Assembly: GCF_018613715.1 (NCBI RefSeq)
Contig: NZ_JAGGPT010000006.1
Coordinates: 496,001 to 560,000, forward strand
From: Chryseobacterium sp. ISL-6
GTDB lineage: Bacteria; Bacteroidota; Bacteroidia; Flavobacteriales; Weeksellaceae
DNA length: 64,000 bases
Direction: 5' to 3'
A program made the translations under genes and the position numbers. Every line of letters begins with the position of its first letter. The stretch's first letter is position 1. The notes below the pieces were generated by a model that was not told where the DNA came from, did no database searches, and was given only the letters and a program-made list of their open reading frames with translations. This document shows, piece after piece, positions 34,000 through 42,357 of this stretch.

Positions 34000-34686
34000 T
34001 TAATTCTTAACCAAAAGTCTGAATCCTTCTCCGTGTACGTTGATGATTTCCAATCCTTCATCATCTTTCAAAAGCTTACGAAGTTTAGCGATATAAACGT
34101 CCATACTTCTTGCTGTAAAGTAGTTCTCTTTCTTCCATATCTTTCTTAGTGCCAGATCTCTAGGCATGAAATCATTTCTATGGATACAAAGAAGCTTAAG
34201 CAATTCATTTTCCTTTGGAGAAAGTTTATATTCTTTATCGCCCACTCTTAATTGTCTTAGCATAGAATCAAAGAAGATATTGCTGATTTTAAATTGTTCC
34301 TGTTCTTCATTTTCTAATGTTGAACTTCTTTGAAGGATTGCTTTGATTTTGTATAAAAGCAATTCAGTATCAAAAGGTTTTGTAATATAATCATCTGCCC
34401 CCAATTGATATCCTTTCAAAATATCTTCTCTCATATTTCTTGCAGTCAAGAAAATGATCGGGGTGTTTTTATCAATCTTTTTTACGTCTTCCGCTAATGA
34501 GAACCCATCTTTTTTAGGCATCATAACATCGAAAATACAGATATCAAATTCATTTTCTGTGAATTCTTTTAGCCCCTGCTCTCCATCTGTTGCAAGAGTT
34601 ACTTCAAAATTATTTATCGTTAAATAATCTTTCAATACCGCTCCAAAACTCTGATCGTCTTCTACTAATAATATTCTGTTGCTCAT
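34000..34686 (-). CDS. OmpR-family response regulator (RprY-like)
   Basis: 228 aa: an N-terminal receiver domain (~4-118) with acidic pocket LLVEDDQ, phospho-acceptor Asp in CIFDVMMPKKDGF, and the Thr/Lys pair in IIFLTAR and DDYITKPF. A C-terminal winged-helix Trans_reg_C domain follows (~130-226: LSPKENELLKLLCIHRND, RSMDVYIAKLRKLLKDDEGL). It is the cognate regulator of the histidine kinase 102 bp upstream in the same orientation. The pair resembles the Bacteroides RprXY system. Targets cannot be read from this sequence; the neighbouring metal-binding cassette is a candidate only by position. Confidence 0.94.
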   Translation of the reverse strand: MSNRILLVEDDQSFGAVLKDYLTINNFEVTLATDGEQGLKEFTENEFDICIFDVMMPKKDGFSLAEDVKKIDKNTPIIFLTARNMREDILKGYQLGADDYITKPFDTELLLYKIKAILQRSSTLENEEQEQFKISNIFFDSMLRQLRVGDKEYKLSPKENELLKLLCIHRNDFMPRDLALRKIWKKENYFTARSMDVYIAKLRKLLKDDEGLEIINVHGEGFRLLVKN

Positions 34687-34788
34687 AATTTTAAAAATTA
34701 AAAATTAATAATAAGAATGAACTTCCTCACTCTCTCTTCTGTTATATTTGTTATTTGGTTTATCTTTTATTTATTCCAATTATCCCTT

Positions 34789-36336
34789 TTAGGTCATTGG
34801 AAGTTTTATAGTAAATATGCTTCCTTCTCCTTTGTTCGATTCTACTATAATCTGACCTTTATGCAGTTCTACAATTTTCTTAACATAGGAAAGCCCTAGG
34901 CCTTGTCCTTTTACGTTATGAATATTTCCTGTTTCTTCTCTGAAAAACTTTTCAAAAATTTTCGTTTTGTTCTGGGTTTCCATTCCCATTCCTTTGTCTG
35001 AGATCTCAATAACATAGAAATTGCCTTCATTTCTTGTTTTTATTTTGATATCAGGAGTATCAGGAGAATACTTATTGGCATTATCCAATAAATTCACCAA
35101 CATATTTGAAATATGAAATTCATCAATTTTAAAATTGTACTTATCAGCAGTGAACTCTTGGGTAAGAGAACCGTTTCTCTGGGTTACAATAAGATTGAAA
35201 GACTCCGTTGTTTTTTTGATAAGTTCTCTTACATTGGTTTCTTTCAAAAATAAATTAACTTCATTTCTTTCCAGTTTAGACATATTAAGAACATTTTCCA
35301 CCTGTTTCTTCATCCTCAGGTTTTCCTGTTTTATAAGACTTGAGTAATATCTAACTTTTTCAGGGTTGGTCGCAATTTTGTCATTGGCTAAAGAATCTGT
35401 AGCCACTGAAATAGTTGCTAAAGGAGTCTTAAACTCGTGAGACATATTATTGATGAAGTCGGTCTTTATTTCTGCAAGCTTCTTTTGTCTCATCATATAA
35501 TTGATAGAGATGATATAGATTCCTAAAATAGTCAGTAATGAAAGGAAAGTTCCCAAAAGCATTGGCCAGTTATTCATGGCTAATGAATATTCCTTTTTAG
35601 GAAAAACTAAAGCCAGATTATATAAAGTCCGTTCTTTTTTATCTGTAAAAAGTGGGTAGCTATAGGTATTGTTATCCTTTTTCTCTTTATAAACCTTATT
35701 GAAAACGGTGGTAAGTGTATTATTCTTATCCGTAACACCAAAACCAAATTTAGCGGTAATACCCTTCATCTTCAATTCCTTTGTAAGAACTGAGTCCAAT
35801 ATCTTATCATCCACTCTTTTAGTAATAGGAAGATTGTTTCCATATACTTTAGCAAACTCCTTCATCGAATAATCACCGCTTTCTATATCCTGATTGATAT
35901 CGGTCGTAAGGAGTTCCCGGTTAGTGGTATCTCTCTTCAGCTTATAAGCTGCTTCGTCAGTATATAATGTAGTAAGTTTTAAAGAATCTCCTTTTTTAGA
36001 AATTGGGAGCTGAGTTTTTTCAATGATATTTTTAGAATAAATAATCTGTCTTTGTGTCCCGGAATCCTGAACTTGTTGAATCGTAGTCAGGGATGGCTGA
36101 TTATTATTTGAAATGACATTTTTCCTGAAATTTTTAAAATCCTCATTCAGGTACTTTTCAACTTCAATTTCGGAGATGTTTTTAGCAGTGTTTTCCAATG
36201 CTGAATAGACTTTATTAGAAAAGTCTTGTTCCAGGGCACCGTAATATCCTTTCAGCCAATAAAATTGGAGTGTAACAAAGACAATCAGTGAGATCGTCAT
36301 GAACACTGAAATTATTGGGATGAACTTATTATTCAT
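34789..36336 (-). CDS. Membrane sensor histidine kinase (RprX-like)
   Basis: 515 aa. One transmembrane helix near the N-terminus (IISVFMTISLIVFVTLQFYW), a periplasmic sensor of ~230 residues with no recognisable fold, and a second helix (LLGTFLSLLTILGIYIISI) precede the cytoplasmic kinase. The HisKA box is NNMSHEFKTPLATISVATDS with the phospho-His in SHEFKTP. HATPase motifs are LVNLLDNANKYS (N box), EISDKGMGM (G1) and GQGLGLSYVKKIVELHKG (G2). No HAMP domain is evident. It phosphorylates the adjacent RprY-like regulator. Confidence 0.94.
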   Translation of the reverse strand: MNNKFIPIISVFMTISLIVFVTLQFYWLKGYYGALEQDFSNKVYSALENTAKNISEIEVEKYLNEDFKNFRKNVISNNNQPSLTTIQQVQDSGTQRQIIYSKNIIEKTQLPISKKGDSLKLTTLYTDEAAYKLKRDTTNRELLTTDINQDIESGDYSMKEFAKVYGNNLPITKRVDDKILDSVLTKELKMKGITAKFGFGVTDKNNTLTTVFNKVYKEKKDNNTYSYPLFTDKKERTLYNLALVFPKKEYSLAMNNWPMLLGTFLSLLTILGIYIISINYMMRQKKLAEIKTDFINNMSHEFKTPLATISVATDSLANDKIATNPEKVRYYSSLIKQENLRMKKQVENVLNMSKLERNEVNLFLKETNVRELIKKTTESFNLIVTQRNGSLTQEFTADKYNFKIDEFHISNMLVNLLDNANKYSPDTPDIKIKTRNEGNFYVIEISDKGMGMETQNKTKIFEKFFREETGNIHNVKGQGLGLSYVKKIVELHKGQIIVESNKGEGSIFTIKLPMT

Positions 36337-36495
36337 TATCTTTTTTTAAGTTGTTTGGAATGATGAATGTTAAAATTAATTGTTTTAAGACTTCATAAAC
36401 AAAAAACGAGCCAAAAAATTGTATTTTTTTTCTTAAAACTATGTTTTTTAACATTTTTTTATAAATCGTAAAAATTACTTGTCATATGAAAAGCG

Positions 36496-36522
36496 TTGCC
36501 TACAAATAAAGAACTAAGTTTG
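36496..36522 (+). promoter_or_regulatory. Promoter of the AHSA1 gene
   Basis: GTTG at 36495-36498 and TAAGTTTG at 36515-36522 fit the TTG / TAnnTTTG consensus with a slightly short 16-bp spacer. The start codon follows 16 bp later. Confidence 0.5.
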
Positions 36523-36538
36523 TTAAAAATAATTACGT

Positions 36539-37030
36539 ATGGAATCAAGTATCATTTTTAACAAAGATTTTGACTCGAACAGTGTTTATGTTATGAAAGT
36601 CTATGACGCTGATGTTTCAAAAGTGTGGGACTATTTTACCAAATCTGAATTATTGGATCAATGGTGGGCTCCAAAACCTTGGAGTTGTGAAACGGTAAGC
36701 ATGGATTTTAAAGAAAATGGAGTTTGGTATTATGCCATGGTTGGTCCTGAAGGTGAAAGAATGTATGGACAATTGAAATACGGAGAAATTATGGAGCATA
36801 GAAGTTTTGACGGTGTAGATGCTTTTTGTGATGACAAGGGAAACATTAATCAAGACTTTCCACAAGCACAATGGCTTGTTGGATTTACAGGAATAGAAGA
36901 GGGTGCAAAAGTGACGGTCAATATTCATTTTGCATCTCAGGATGCCATGAAAAAACAAATTGAAATGGGTTTTGAAGATGGTTTTAAAATGGGGCTGAGT
37001 CAGCTAGAAGAAATTCTTAAAGCTAATTAG
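36539..37030 (+). CDS. SRPBCC / AHSA1 domain protein
   Basis: A 163-aa cytoplasmic protein of the START-like SRPBCC superfamily, AHSA1 branch: KVYDADVSKVWDYFTKSELL and DQWWAPKPWSCETVSMDFKE at the N-terminus and the C-terminal helix ...FEDGFKMGLSQLEEILKA. These proteins form a hydrophobic ligand cavity; members include uncharacterised stress-related and polyketide-like binding proteins. No catalytic function can be stated. It is monocistronic, with its own TAnnTTTG promoter upstream and a perfect palindromic terminator downstream. Confidence 0.88.
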   Translation: MESSIIFNKDFDSNSVYVMKVYDADVSKVWDYFTKSELLDQWWAPKPWSCETVSMDFKENGVWYYAMVGPEGERMYGQLKYGEIMEHRSFDGVDAFCDDKGNINQDFPQAQWLVGFTGIEEGAKVTVNIHFASQDAMKKQIEMGFEDGFKMGLSQLEEILKAN

Positions 37031-37059
37031 TCAATTTGAAATCTTCAACAATAAAATAG

Positions 37060-37097
37060 AAAATAATAGGGCGGGCTTAAGCCCGCCCTATTATTTT
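37060..37097. terminator. Perfect 38-bp palindromic bidirectional terminator
   Basis: Positions 37060-37078 and 37079-37097 are exactly complementary. A GC-rich core (GGGCGGGCTTAAGCCCGCCC) is flanked by AT-rich ends that give U-runs on both strands. It lies between the convergent AHSA1 gene and the 113-aa gene. Confidence 0.75.
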
Positions 37098-37153
37098 AGG
37101 CAAAAAAAATATGATAATGAAAATAATTCAAATTGTCATATTATCATTTCATT

Positions 37154-37495
37154 TTATATCAGTTCTTCGTCCTGAAAATACTGAATAATTGCTTTTTTCA
37201 TGAGCAATGTCTGTTCGTTGGTTCGTAATTCCGGAAGATCCTCCAATTTTTCAAACTGTGGCCATCCATCTTCATAATGCGTAAATTTATAATAACCAAA
37301 CGGTTCTAATAATCTGCAAACAGCAATATGAAGGATATTTAATTTATCGTCTTTTGAATATTTTTGCTGACCACTTCCCAATTCCTGTAAACCAATTAAA
37401 AACAATACTGTTTCAATAGGTGGATTTTTTTCAGTCTCAAAATTCTCTTCAAAAAACTGTTCTATTTTTTTCCAATATTCGGATTCGTTAATCAT
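37154..37495 (-). CDS. Conserved hypothetical protein coupled to oligopeptidase
   Basis: 113 aa, acidic, with no signal peptide or membrane segment. I do not recognise the family. It begins MINESEYWKKIEQFFEENFE and contains a probable helical core (FLIGLQELGSGQQKYSKDDK). Its ATG overlaps the TGA of the upstream peptidase gene (ATGA), so the two are translationally coupled and probably functionally linked. A cytoplasmic location is expected. Confidence 0.75.
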   Translation of the reverse strand: MINESEYWKKIEQFFEENFETEKNPPIETVLFLIGLQELGSGQQKYSKDDKLNILHIAVCRLLEPFGYYKFTHYEDGWPQFEKLEDLPELRTNEQTLLMKKAIIQYFQDEELI

Positions 37496-39540
37496 TCTTT
37501 TTTATTTTCTAATTTCAATAGAAATGCATATTCCAATGCATCTTCTTTAAGTGATTCAAATCTTCCACTCGCTCCGCCATGTCCTGCACTCATATCGGTT
37601 TTAAAAAGTAAAAGATTGTCATTGGTTTTCAGCTCTCTTAATTTTGCCGTCCATTTGGCTGGTTCCCAATATTGAACTTGAGAATCATGCAAGCCTGTTG
37701 TGACAAGCATATGTGGATAATCTTTAGCTTCTACATTGTCATATGGAGAATATTCCTTCATATAATGATAATATTCTTTGTCATTCGGATTACCCCATTC
37801 ATCATATTCCCCTGTTGTTAAAGGAATTGTTTCATCCAGCATTGTTGTTACAACATCTACGAAAGGAACCTGTGCAACTATACCATTAAATAAGGTTGGT
37901 TCGTAGTTAATAACTGCTCCCACTAATAATCCACCGGCACTTCCACCCATCGCATAAAGATGGTTAGATGAAGTGTAATTTTCCTTTATTAAATATTTCC
38001 CCGCATCTATAAAATCAAAGAATGTATTCTTTTTAAACAACATTTTCCCATCTTCATACCATTCTCTGCCTAAATATTCTCCACCACGGATATGTGCGAT
38101 GGCATAAATAAAACCTCTATCTAAAATGGAAAGTCTTACATTAGAAAAACTTGCATCTACGGTATGTCCATAACTTCCATATCCATATAATAGTAAGGGT
38201 GTATTTTCAGATTTTTTGGTGTCTTTATGATAAACCAGGGAAATGGGAATTTTTGCTTCTCCATCTCGGGAATCTGCCCAAATTCTTTCAGAAATATAAT
38301 TTTCAGGGAAGAATTTTCCACCCAAAACTTCCTGTTGTTTCAGAAGTATGGTTGTTTTGTCTTTCATATTATATTCGTAGGTAGAACTTGGCTGTGTTAA
38401 AGAAGTGTAGCCATAGCGTAAAATCTCTGTGTCAAATTCTAAATTAACGCCGATATAAGAGGTATAGGTAGGATCTGAAAATGGGAGATAGTAAGATTCT
38501 TTGGTTTTTTCTTCAATGATCTTTATCTGTAACAGACCTTGCTCTCTTTCTTCAAGAACAAGATAATCTTTAAATATTTCAAAACCTTCCAGTAAAACTT
38601 CGGCCCGATGAGGAATTACATCCACCCAGTTTTCCATTCCGCAATTGTCGATTTTAGCTTTTACAATTTTGAAATTGAAAGCTTCATCAGCATTGGTGAT
38701 GATGTAAAATTCATCTTCATAATGCTCTACTGAATATTCCAGATCATCTATTCTAGGCTGAATGATCTTCCAGTCGGCAAAAACATTGTCGGAAGGAATA
38801 AAACGATGTTCATCAGAAATAGTGCTGGAGCTCGCAATAAAAATGTATTGTAAAGATTTTGTTTTGAAAACATTGACATCAAACGTATCGTCCTTTTCAT
38901 GGAAGATTAAAATGTCTTCTGATGGCTCTGTTCCCAGTTTGTGTCTGTATACCTGAAATGCACGTAAACTTTCATCCTTTCTGATGTAAAAAACGTGTTC
39001 GTTATCATTGGCCCAAACTCCTTTTCCTGTTGTGTTTTCAATTTTATCTGAAAGAATTTCTCCAGTTTCTAAATTTTTGAAATTGATCGAATAAATTCTT
39101 CGTCCCACATTGTCGGAAGAAAAAGAAGCTAATTTATTATTGGGGCTTACAGCAATACTTCCAACTTCGAAAAAGCTTTCTCCCTCTGCAAGGATGTTGA
39201 CATCAAGAATAATCTCTTCAGGGTTTTCCAGGCTCTTATATTTTCTACAGAAAATAGGATATTCTTTTCCTTCTTCATAGCGAACCATATACCAATACCC
39301 ATTAAAAAAATAGGGTAGAGATTCATCATCCTTTTTGTAACGGGATTTCATTTCTTCATAAAGCTCCTCCTGAAAATCTTCAGTTTCCTTCATCATGAAG
39401 TCTGAATAAGCATTTTCCTCTTCAATATATTTTATAACTTCAGGATTCTCCCTTTCATTAAGCCAGAAATAATTGTCTGTCCTTTTATCGCCGTGTATTT
39501 CGAGTATTTTTTCTATCTTTTTTGGTTGGGGAGCTTTCAT
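37492..39540 (-). CDS. S9 family oligopeptidase B-like serine peptidase
   Basis: 682 aa of the prolyl oligopeptidase family: an N-terminal seven-bladed propeller (~1-400) and a C-terminal alpha/beta hydrolase. The nucleophile elbow is AMGGSAGGLLVGAVINYEP (GxSxGG), preceded by LLLYGYGSYGHTVDASFS and IRGGEYLGREWYEDGK, and the catalytic His lies in MSAGHGGASGRFE. There is no export signal, so it is probably cytoplasmic. Oligopeptidase B cleaves short peptides after basic residues; I infer that specificity only from overall resemblance. The gene overlaps the small hypothetical gene downstream by 4 bp. Confidence 0.93.
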   Translation of the reverse strand: MKAPQPKKIEKILEIHGDKRTDNYFWLNERENPEVIKYIEEENAYSDFMMKETEDFQEELYEEMKSRYKKDDESLPYFFNGYWYMVRYEEGKEYPIFCRKYKSLENPEEIILDVNILAEGESFFEVGSIAVSPNNKLASFSSDNVGRRIYSINFKNLETGEILSDKIENTTGKGVWANDNEHVFYIRKDESLRAFQVYRHKLGTEPSEDILIFHEKDDTFDVNVFKTKSLQYIFIASSSTISDEHRFIPSDNVFADWKIIQPRIDDLEYSVEHYEDEFYIITNADEAFNFKIVKAKIDNCGMENWVDVIPHRAEVLLEGFEIFKDYLVLEEREQGLLQIKIIEEKTKESYYLPFSDPTYTSYIGVNLEFDTEILRYGYTSLTQPSSTYEYNMKDKTTILLKQQEVLGGKFFPENYISERIWADSRDGEAKIPISLVYHKDTKKSENTPLLLYGYGSYGHTVDASFSNVRLSILDRGFIYAIAHIRGGEYLGREWYEDGKMLFKKNTFFDFIDAGKYLIKENYTSSNHLYAMGGSAGGLLVGAVINYEPTLFNGIVAQVPFVDVVTTMLDETIPLTTGEYDEWGNPNDKEYYHYMKEYSPYDNVEAKDYPHMLVTTGLHDSQVQYWEPAKWTAKLRELKTNDNLLLFKTDMSAGHGGASGRFESLKEDALEYAFLLKLENKKE

Positions 39541-39649
39541 CCGGGGTATTTTAATTTTTTATTGGTTCGAAAGAGCATCATTTTATACTTTCACTTTGAA
39601 AAATATATGCAGACATTTTATTCAATATTAATTTTTGTTCAAATTTAAT

Positions 39650-39687
39650 TAAAAAAAAGCCATCTTCCCTTTTATTGAAAGACGGCT
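39650..39687 (-). terminator. Intrinsic terminator after hemD
   Basis: On the minus strand AGCCGUCUU pairs with AAGAUGGCU (one G-U), 12-nt loop, followed by T8. It lies 23 bp beyond the hemD stop. Confidence 0.8.
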
Positions 39688-39709
39688 ATATTTTATGTGA
39701 TATTAAAAA

Positions 39710-40453
39710 CTACTTATGAAGGCTTTTAATATATTTTTCAAGTGCCATGGTCATGGATGGTGTTTCCTTGGTAGGAGCCATTACATCTACTCTTAATCCC
39801 GCTTCTTCAGCTGCATTTAAAGTAGTATTTCCAAAGACGGCGATCTTGGTCTCATCTTGTTTGAAATCTTCAAAATTCATCTGTAACGATTTAATTCCTT
39901 GTGGACTGAAGAATATCAACATATCATAATCTTTAATATTGATATCGCTTAGATTACTGCATACCGTTCTGTACATGATTGCTCTTGTCCAGTCAATATT
40001 TGCAGTGTCAAGTGTCTTAATCGTATCCGGACTTAAAACGTCTGAAGACGGTAATAGATATTTCTCAGTTGGAAATTTTTTGAAAAGAGGTAATAGATCT
40101 GAGAAGTTTTTCTCCCCAAAGCTGATTTTTCTCTTCCTGTAGACGATGTGTTTTTGAAGATAGTTAGCAATCGCTTCAGACTGGCAGATGTATCGCATCG
40201 TATCCGGAACAGCAAAACGCAGTTCTTCAGCTAGTCTAAAGTAATGGTCTATCGCATTCTTACTGGTAAAGATAATGCCAGTATACTGCGTTAGATCTAT
40301 TTTTTGTGTTCTAAGTTCTTTATTGTCAACTCCCTCTACGTGGATGAACGGACGGAAATCAATCTTTATTTTTTCCTTCTTCGCTATATCCAGGTATGGA
40401 GAAGACTCACTAGGCGCTGGTTGAGAAACCAATATAGACTTTATTCTCATCAT
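39710..40453 (-). CDS. hemD: Uroporphyrinogen-III synthase
   Basis: 247 aa, cytoplasmic. The protein shows the two-domain HemD pattern: KSILVSQPAPSESSPYLDIA at the N-terminus, IIFTSKNAIDHYFRLAEELR, and the later DMLIFFSPQGIKSLQMNF and IAVFGNTTLNAAEEAGLRVD blocks typical of the family. It cyclises hydroxymethylbilane to uroporphyrinogen III in haem synthesis. Two adjacent Met codons give alternative starts one residue apart. It is preceded by DUF4271 with a 9-bp gap, a pairing I believe is common in flavobacteria, so the two form an operon. Confidence 0.9.
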   Translation of the reverse strand: MMRIKSILVSQPAPSESSPYLDIAKKEKIKIDFRPFIHVEGVDNKELRTQKIDLTQYTGIIFTSKNAIDHYFRLAEELRFAVPDTMRYICQSEAIANYLQKHIVYRKRKISFGEKNFSDLLPLFKKFPTEKYLLPSSDVLSPDTIKTLDTANIDWTRAIMYRTVCSNLSDINIKDYDMLIFFSPQGIKSLQMNFEDFKQDETKIAVFGNTTLNAAEEAGLRVDVMAPTKETPSMTMALEKYIKSLHK

Positions 40454-40462
40454 TGACTTTTA

Positions 40463-41131
40463 TTAAAAAAATAACAATTTCCAAAGCAACAATAATGGCG
40501 CTATTTGGAGGGTGCAAATATACAAAAATTTATAATACCATTTTTCAGGTAAGATGTTGTTCTTGTGAAATAAATAGAAAAAAACCTTAAAAATAAACAC
40601 AAAAGAAAAGAATGCTAAATAGTAAAAAAATATTTTATTTCTGTCAATTGGGAAATAATAATGGGTAACACACAGAATTATTAATAAAAATGAAAGAATG
40701 AAATAAAATTTAGTGGAGGTAAAGTAAAAAATCAGCCATTTTTTTGTGTCTCCTATACTTTGATAAAATAAAAAGCCTAAAGTAGATTTTGTTAAATAAA
40801 AAAGACTGATTGCTGATAAACAATATCCAAATTTATTCATTTGATACCCCAATACTTGTAAATCGGCAATATATTTAGGGACAACTGGAATGTATTGTGA
40901 TAATAATACTGCTAAAGTAAGTGTGATTACACAGGATGTGATGATCCAGCTAGCTAAATTATTACTGGCATCAAAATATTTTTGAAGCAGAAAATCTTTT
41001 AGATTGGCGCCTCTTTCTACGATATTAATCATAAAAAGATATAAAAATATGCAGCCCAGCAATATAAAGATCACCCAATCATTGTTCTCAGGAATCCTTA
41101 CATGGTTTACGAAATTTTGTGATAATAGCAA
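40463..41131 (-). CDS. DUF4271 multi-pass membrane protein
   Basis: About 222 aa with six or so hydrophobic helices (NDWVIFILLGCIFLYLFMIN, LASWIITSCVITLTLAVLLS, FILSFLLIILCVTHYYF). The frame is open upstream to 41227, but that would overlap the divergent glycosyltransferase start. I choose TTG 41131, which begins just before the family-typical NHVRIPENNDW and follows a TAATTTTG element by 14 bp. DUF4271 has no known function; it is found in Bacteroidota, often next to hemD. The precise start is uncertain. Confidence 0.82.
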   Translation of the reverse strand: MLLSQNFVNHVRIPENNDWVIFILLGCIFLYLFMINIVERGANLKDFLLQKYFDASNNLASWIITSCVITLTLAVLLSQYIPVVPKYIADLQVLGYQMNKFGYCLSAISLFYLTKSTLGFLFYQSIGDTKKWLIFYFTSTKFYFILSFLLIILCVTHYYFPIDRNKIFFYYLAFFSFVFIFKVFFYLFHKNNILPEKWYYKFLYICTLQIAPLLLLWKLLFF

Positions 41132-41145
41132 CCGATTGTTTTTTG

Positions 41146-41153
41146 CAAAATTA
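41146..41153 (-). promoter_or_regulatory. Candidate -7 element of the DUF4271-hemD operon
   Basis: Minus-strand TAATTTTG, 14 bp before TTG 41131. No -33 match was found. Confidence 0.38.
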
Positions 41154-41190
41154 TAGAATATTTTGTATAAAATAAAAAGGTTAAATAAAC

Positions 41191-41198
41191 TATCTTTG
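41191..41198 (+). promoter_or_regulatory. Candidate -7 element of the glycosyltransferase gene
   Basis: TATCTTTG lies only 9 bp before ATG 41208. A TTTG at 41162-41165 is 25 bp upstream, longer than usual. The leader would be a few nucleotides at most. Confidence 0.42.
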
Positions 41199-41207
41199 CA
41201 AACTGAA

Positions 41208-41924
41208 ATGAAAAAACTCGTCATCATTCCAACTTATAACGAAAAGGAAAATATTGAAAATATTATTTCCAAAGTTTTTGCATTGGAAGAAGACTTTCAT
41301 ATTCTTGTTGTAGATGACTCCTCTCCTGACGGAACGGCAGAAATTGTAAAAGATCTGCAAAGAAGATTTTCTCATGGTCTTCACCTTTCAATAAGGCATG
41401 TAAAAGACGGCTTAGGGAAAGCTTATATTCATGGGTTTAAATGGGCACTTCAAAATAATTATGATTATATTTTTGAAATGGATGCAGATTTTTCTCATAA
41501 TCCAAATGATCTACCCAAATTATATGAAGCTTGCTTAAACGCAGATATGGCAATTGGTTCGCGTTATTCAAAAGGAGTAAATGTCGTAAACTGGCCAATG
41601 GGAAGGGTATTGCTTTCCTATTTTGCATCCAAATATGTAAGATTTATTTTAGGACTGCCTATTCATGACACTACAGCTGGATTTGTCTGTTTTTCGAAAA
41701 AGGTTTTGGAAAATATCGATTTGGAGAATGTAAGGTTAAAAGGTTATGGTTTTCAAATTGAAATGAAATTCAGAACTTTTAAAAAAGGCTTCAAAATTGT
41801 AGAAGTACCTATTATTTTTACCAATAGAATTTTAGGAGAAAGTAAAATGAATGGCGGAATTATTCATGAGGCCGTTTTTGGTGTTTTAAATTTAAAATGG
41901 AAATCATTAATTAACAGATTATGA
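41208..41924 (+). CDS. Polyprenol monophosphomannose synthase-like GT2 glycosyltransferase
   Basis: 239 aa from ATG 41208; a longer frame from 41163 overlaps the promoter. GT-A features: LVIIPTYNEKENIENII, the nucleotide-binding HILVVDDSSPDGTAEIVKDL, the DxD-like FEMDADFSHNPNDLPKL, and GFVCFSKKVLENIDLENV with a C-terminal NRILGESKMNGGI motif. This matches bacterial Dpm1-type enzymes that move mannose (or a related sugar) from GDP to polyprenol phosphate at the inner membrane. There is no C-terminal membrane domain. It is translationally coupled to DUF4296 (ATGA overlap). The donor sugar is inferred from family only. Confidence 0.9.
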   Translation: MKKLVIIPTYNEKENIENIISKVFALEEDFHILVVDDSSPDGTAEIVKDLQRRFSHGLHLSIRHVKDGLGKAYIHGFKWALQNNYDYIFEMDADFSHNPNDLPKLYEACLNADMAIGSRYSKGVNVVNWPMGRVLLSYFASKYVRFILGLPIHDTTAGFVCFSKKVLENIDLENVRLKGYGFQIEMKFRTFKKGFKIVEVPIIFTNRILGESKMNGGIIHEAVFGVLNLKWKSLINRL

Positions 41925-42289
41925 AAAAATTGATTTTTCTTTTTGTTTTGATGTTTGTATTTTCTTGTAAGAAATACGTTGATACACCTAAGAATCTTGT
42001 TTCCAAAGATAAAATGTCTGAAATACTGGCTGATCTTGCAATCAATGATCAGGCAACTTTTATGTTTCAGAATACGAATTTAGAGAGTGGAACAAGATAT
42101 GTTCTTAAGACCCACAATGTAAAAGCCGATGACTTTGTAGAAAGTTTTAAATATTATGTTGTCGAACAAAAGATGACTGATATTGCTGATGAAGCACAGA
42201 AGATAATACTAAAAAAAGATCCTAAAGCGGATAAATATGTAAATGATAAACTAAAGAAGAATAAAAATCTTCCCACTTTGTCAAACTAA
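41921..42289 (+). CDS. DUF4296 lipoprotein
   Basis: 122 aa with a short signal and lipobox (LMFVFSC, Cys16) followed by a charged helical body (SKDKMSEILADLAINDQATF, EDKILKK-like C-terminus). This is the pattern of DUF4296, a Bacteroidota family of unknown function. It starts inside the stop codon of the glycosyltransferase gene. It is probably anchored to the periplasmic face of a membrane. Confidence 0.85.
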   Translation: MKKLIFLFVLMFVFSCKKYVDTPKNLVSKDKMSEILADLAINDQATFMFQNTNLESGTRYVLKTHNVKADDFVESFKYYVVEQKMTDIADEAQKIILKKDPKADKYVNDKLKKNKNLPTLSN

Positions 42290-42357
42290 TTTAAATGTAG
42301 AAAGCGCACCAGTTGGTAATGTAAAAACCAGTGGCAATGAATTAATAAAACAGAAGA

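Noticed and set aside
41132-41227. N-terminal extension of DUF4271 to 41227
   Set aside because: It would overlap the divergent glycosyltransferase start and both promoter elements; the family-typical sequence begins after 41131.
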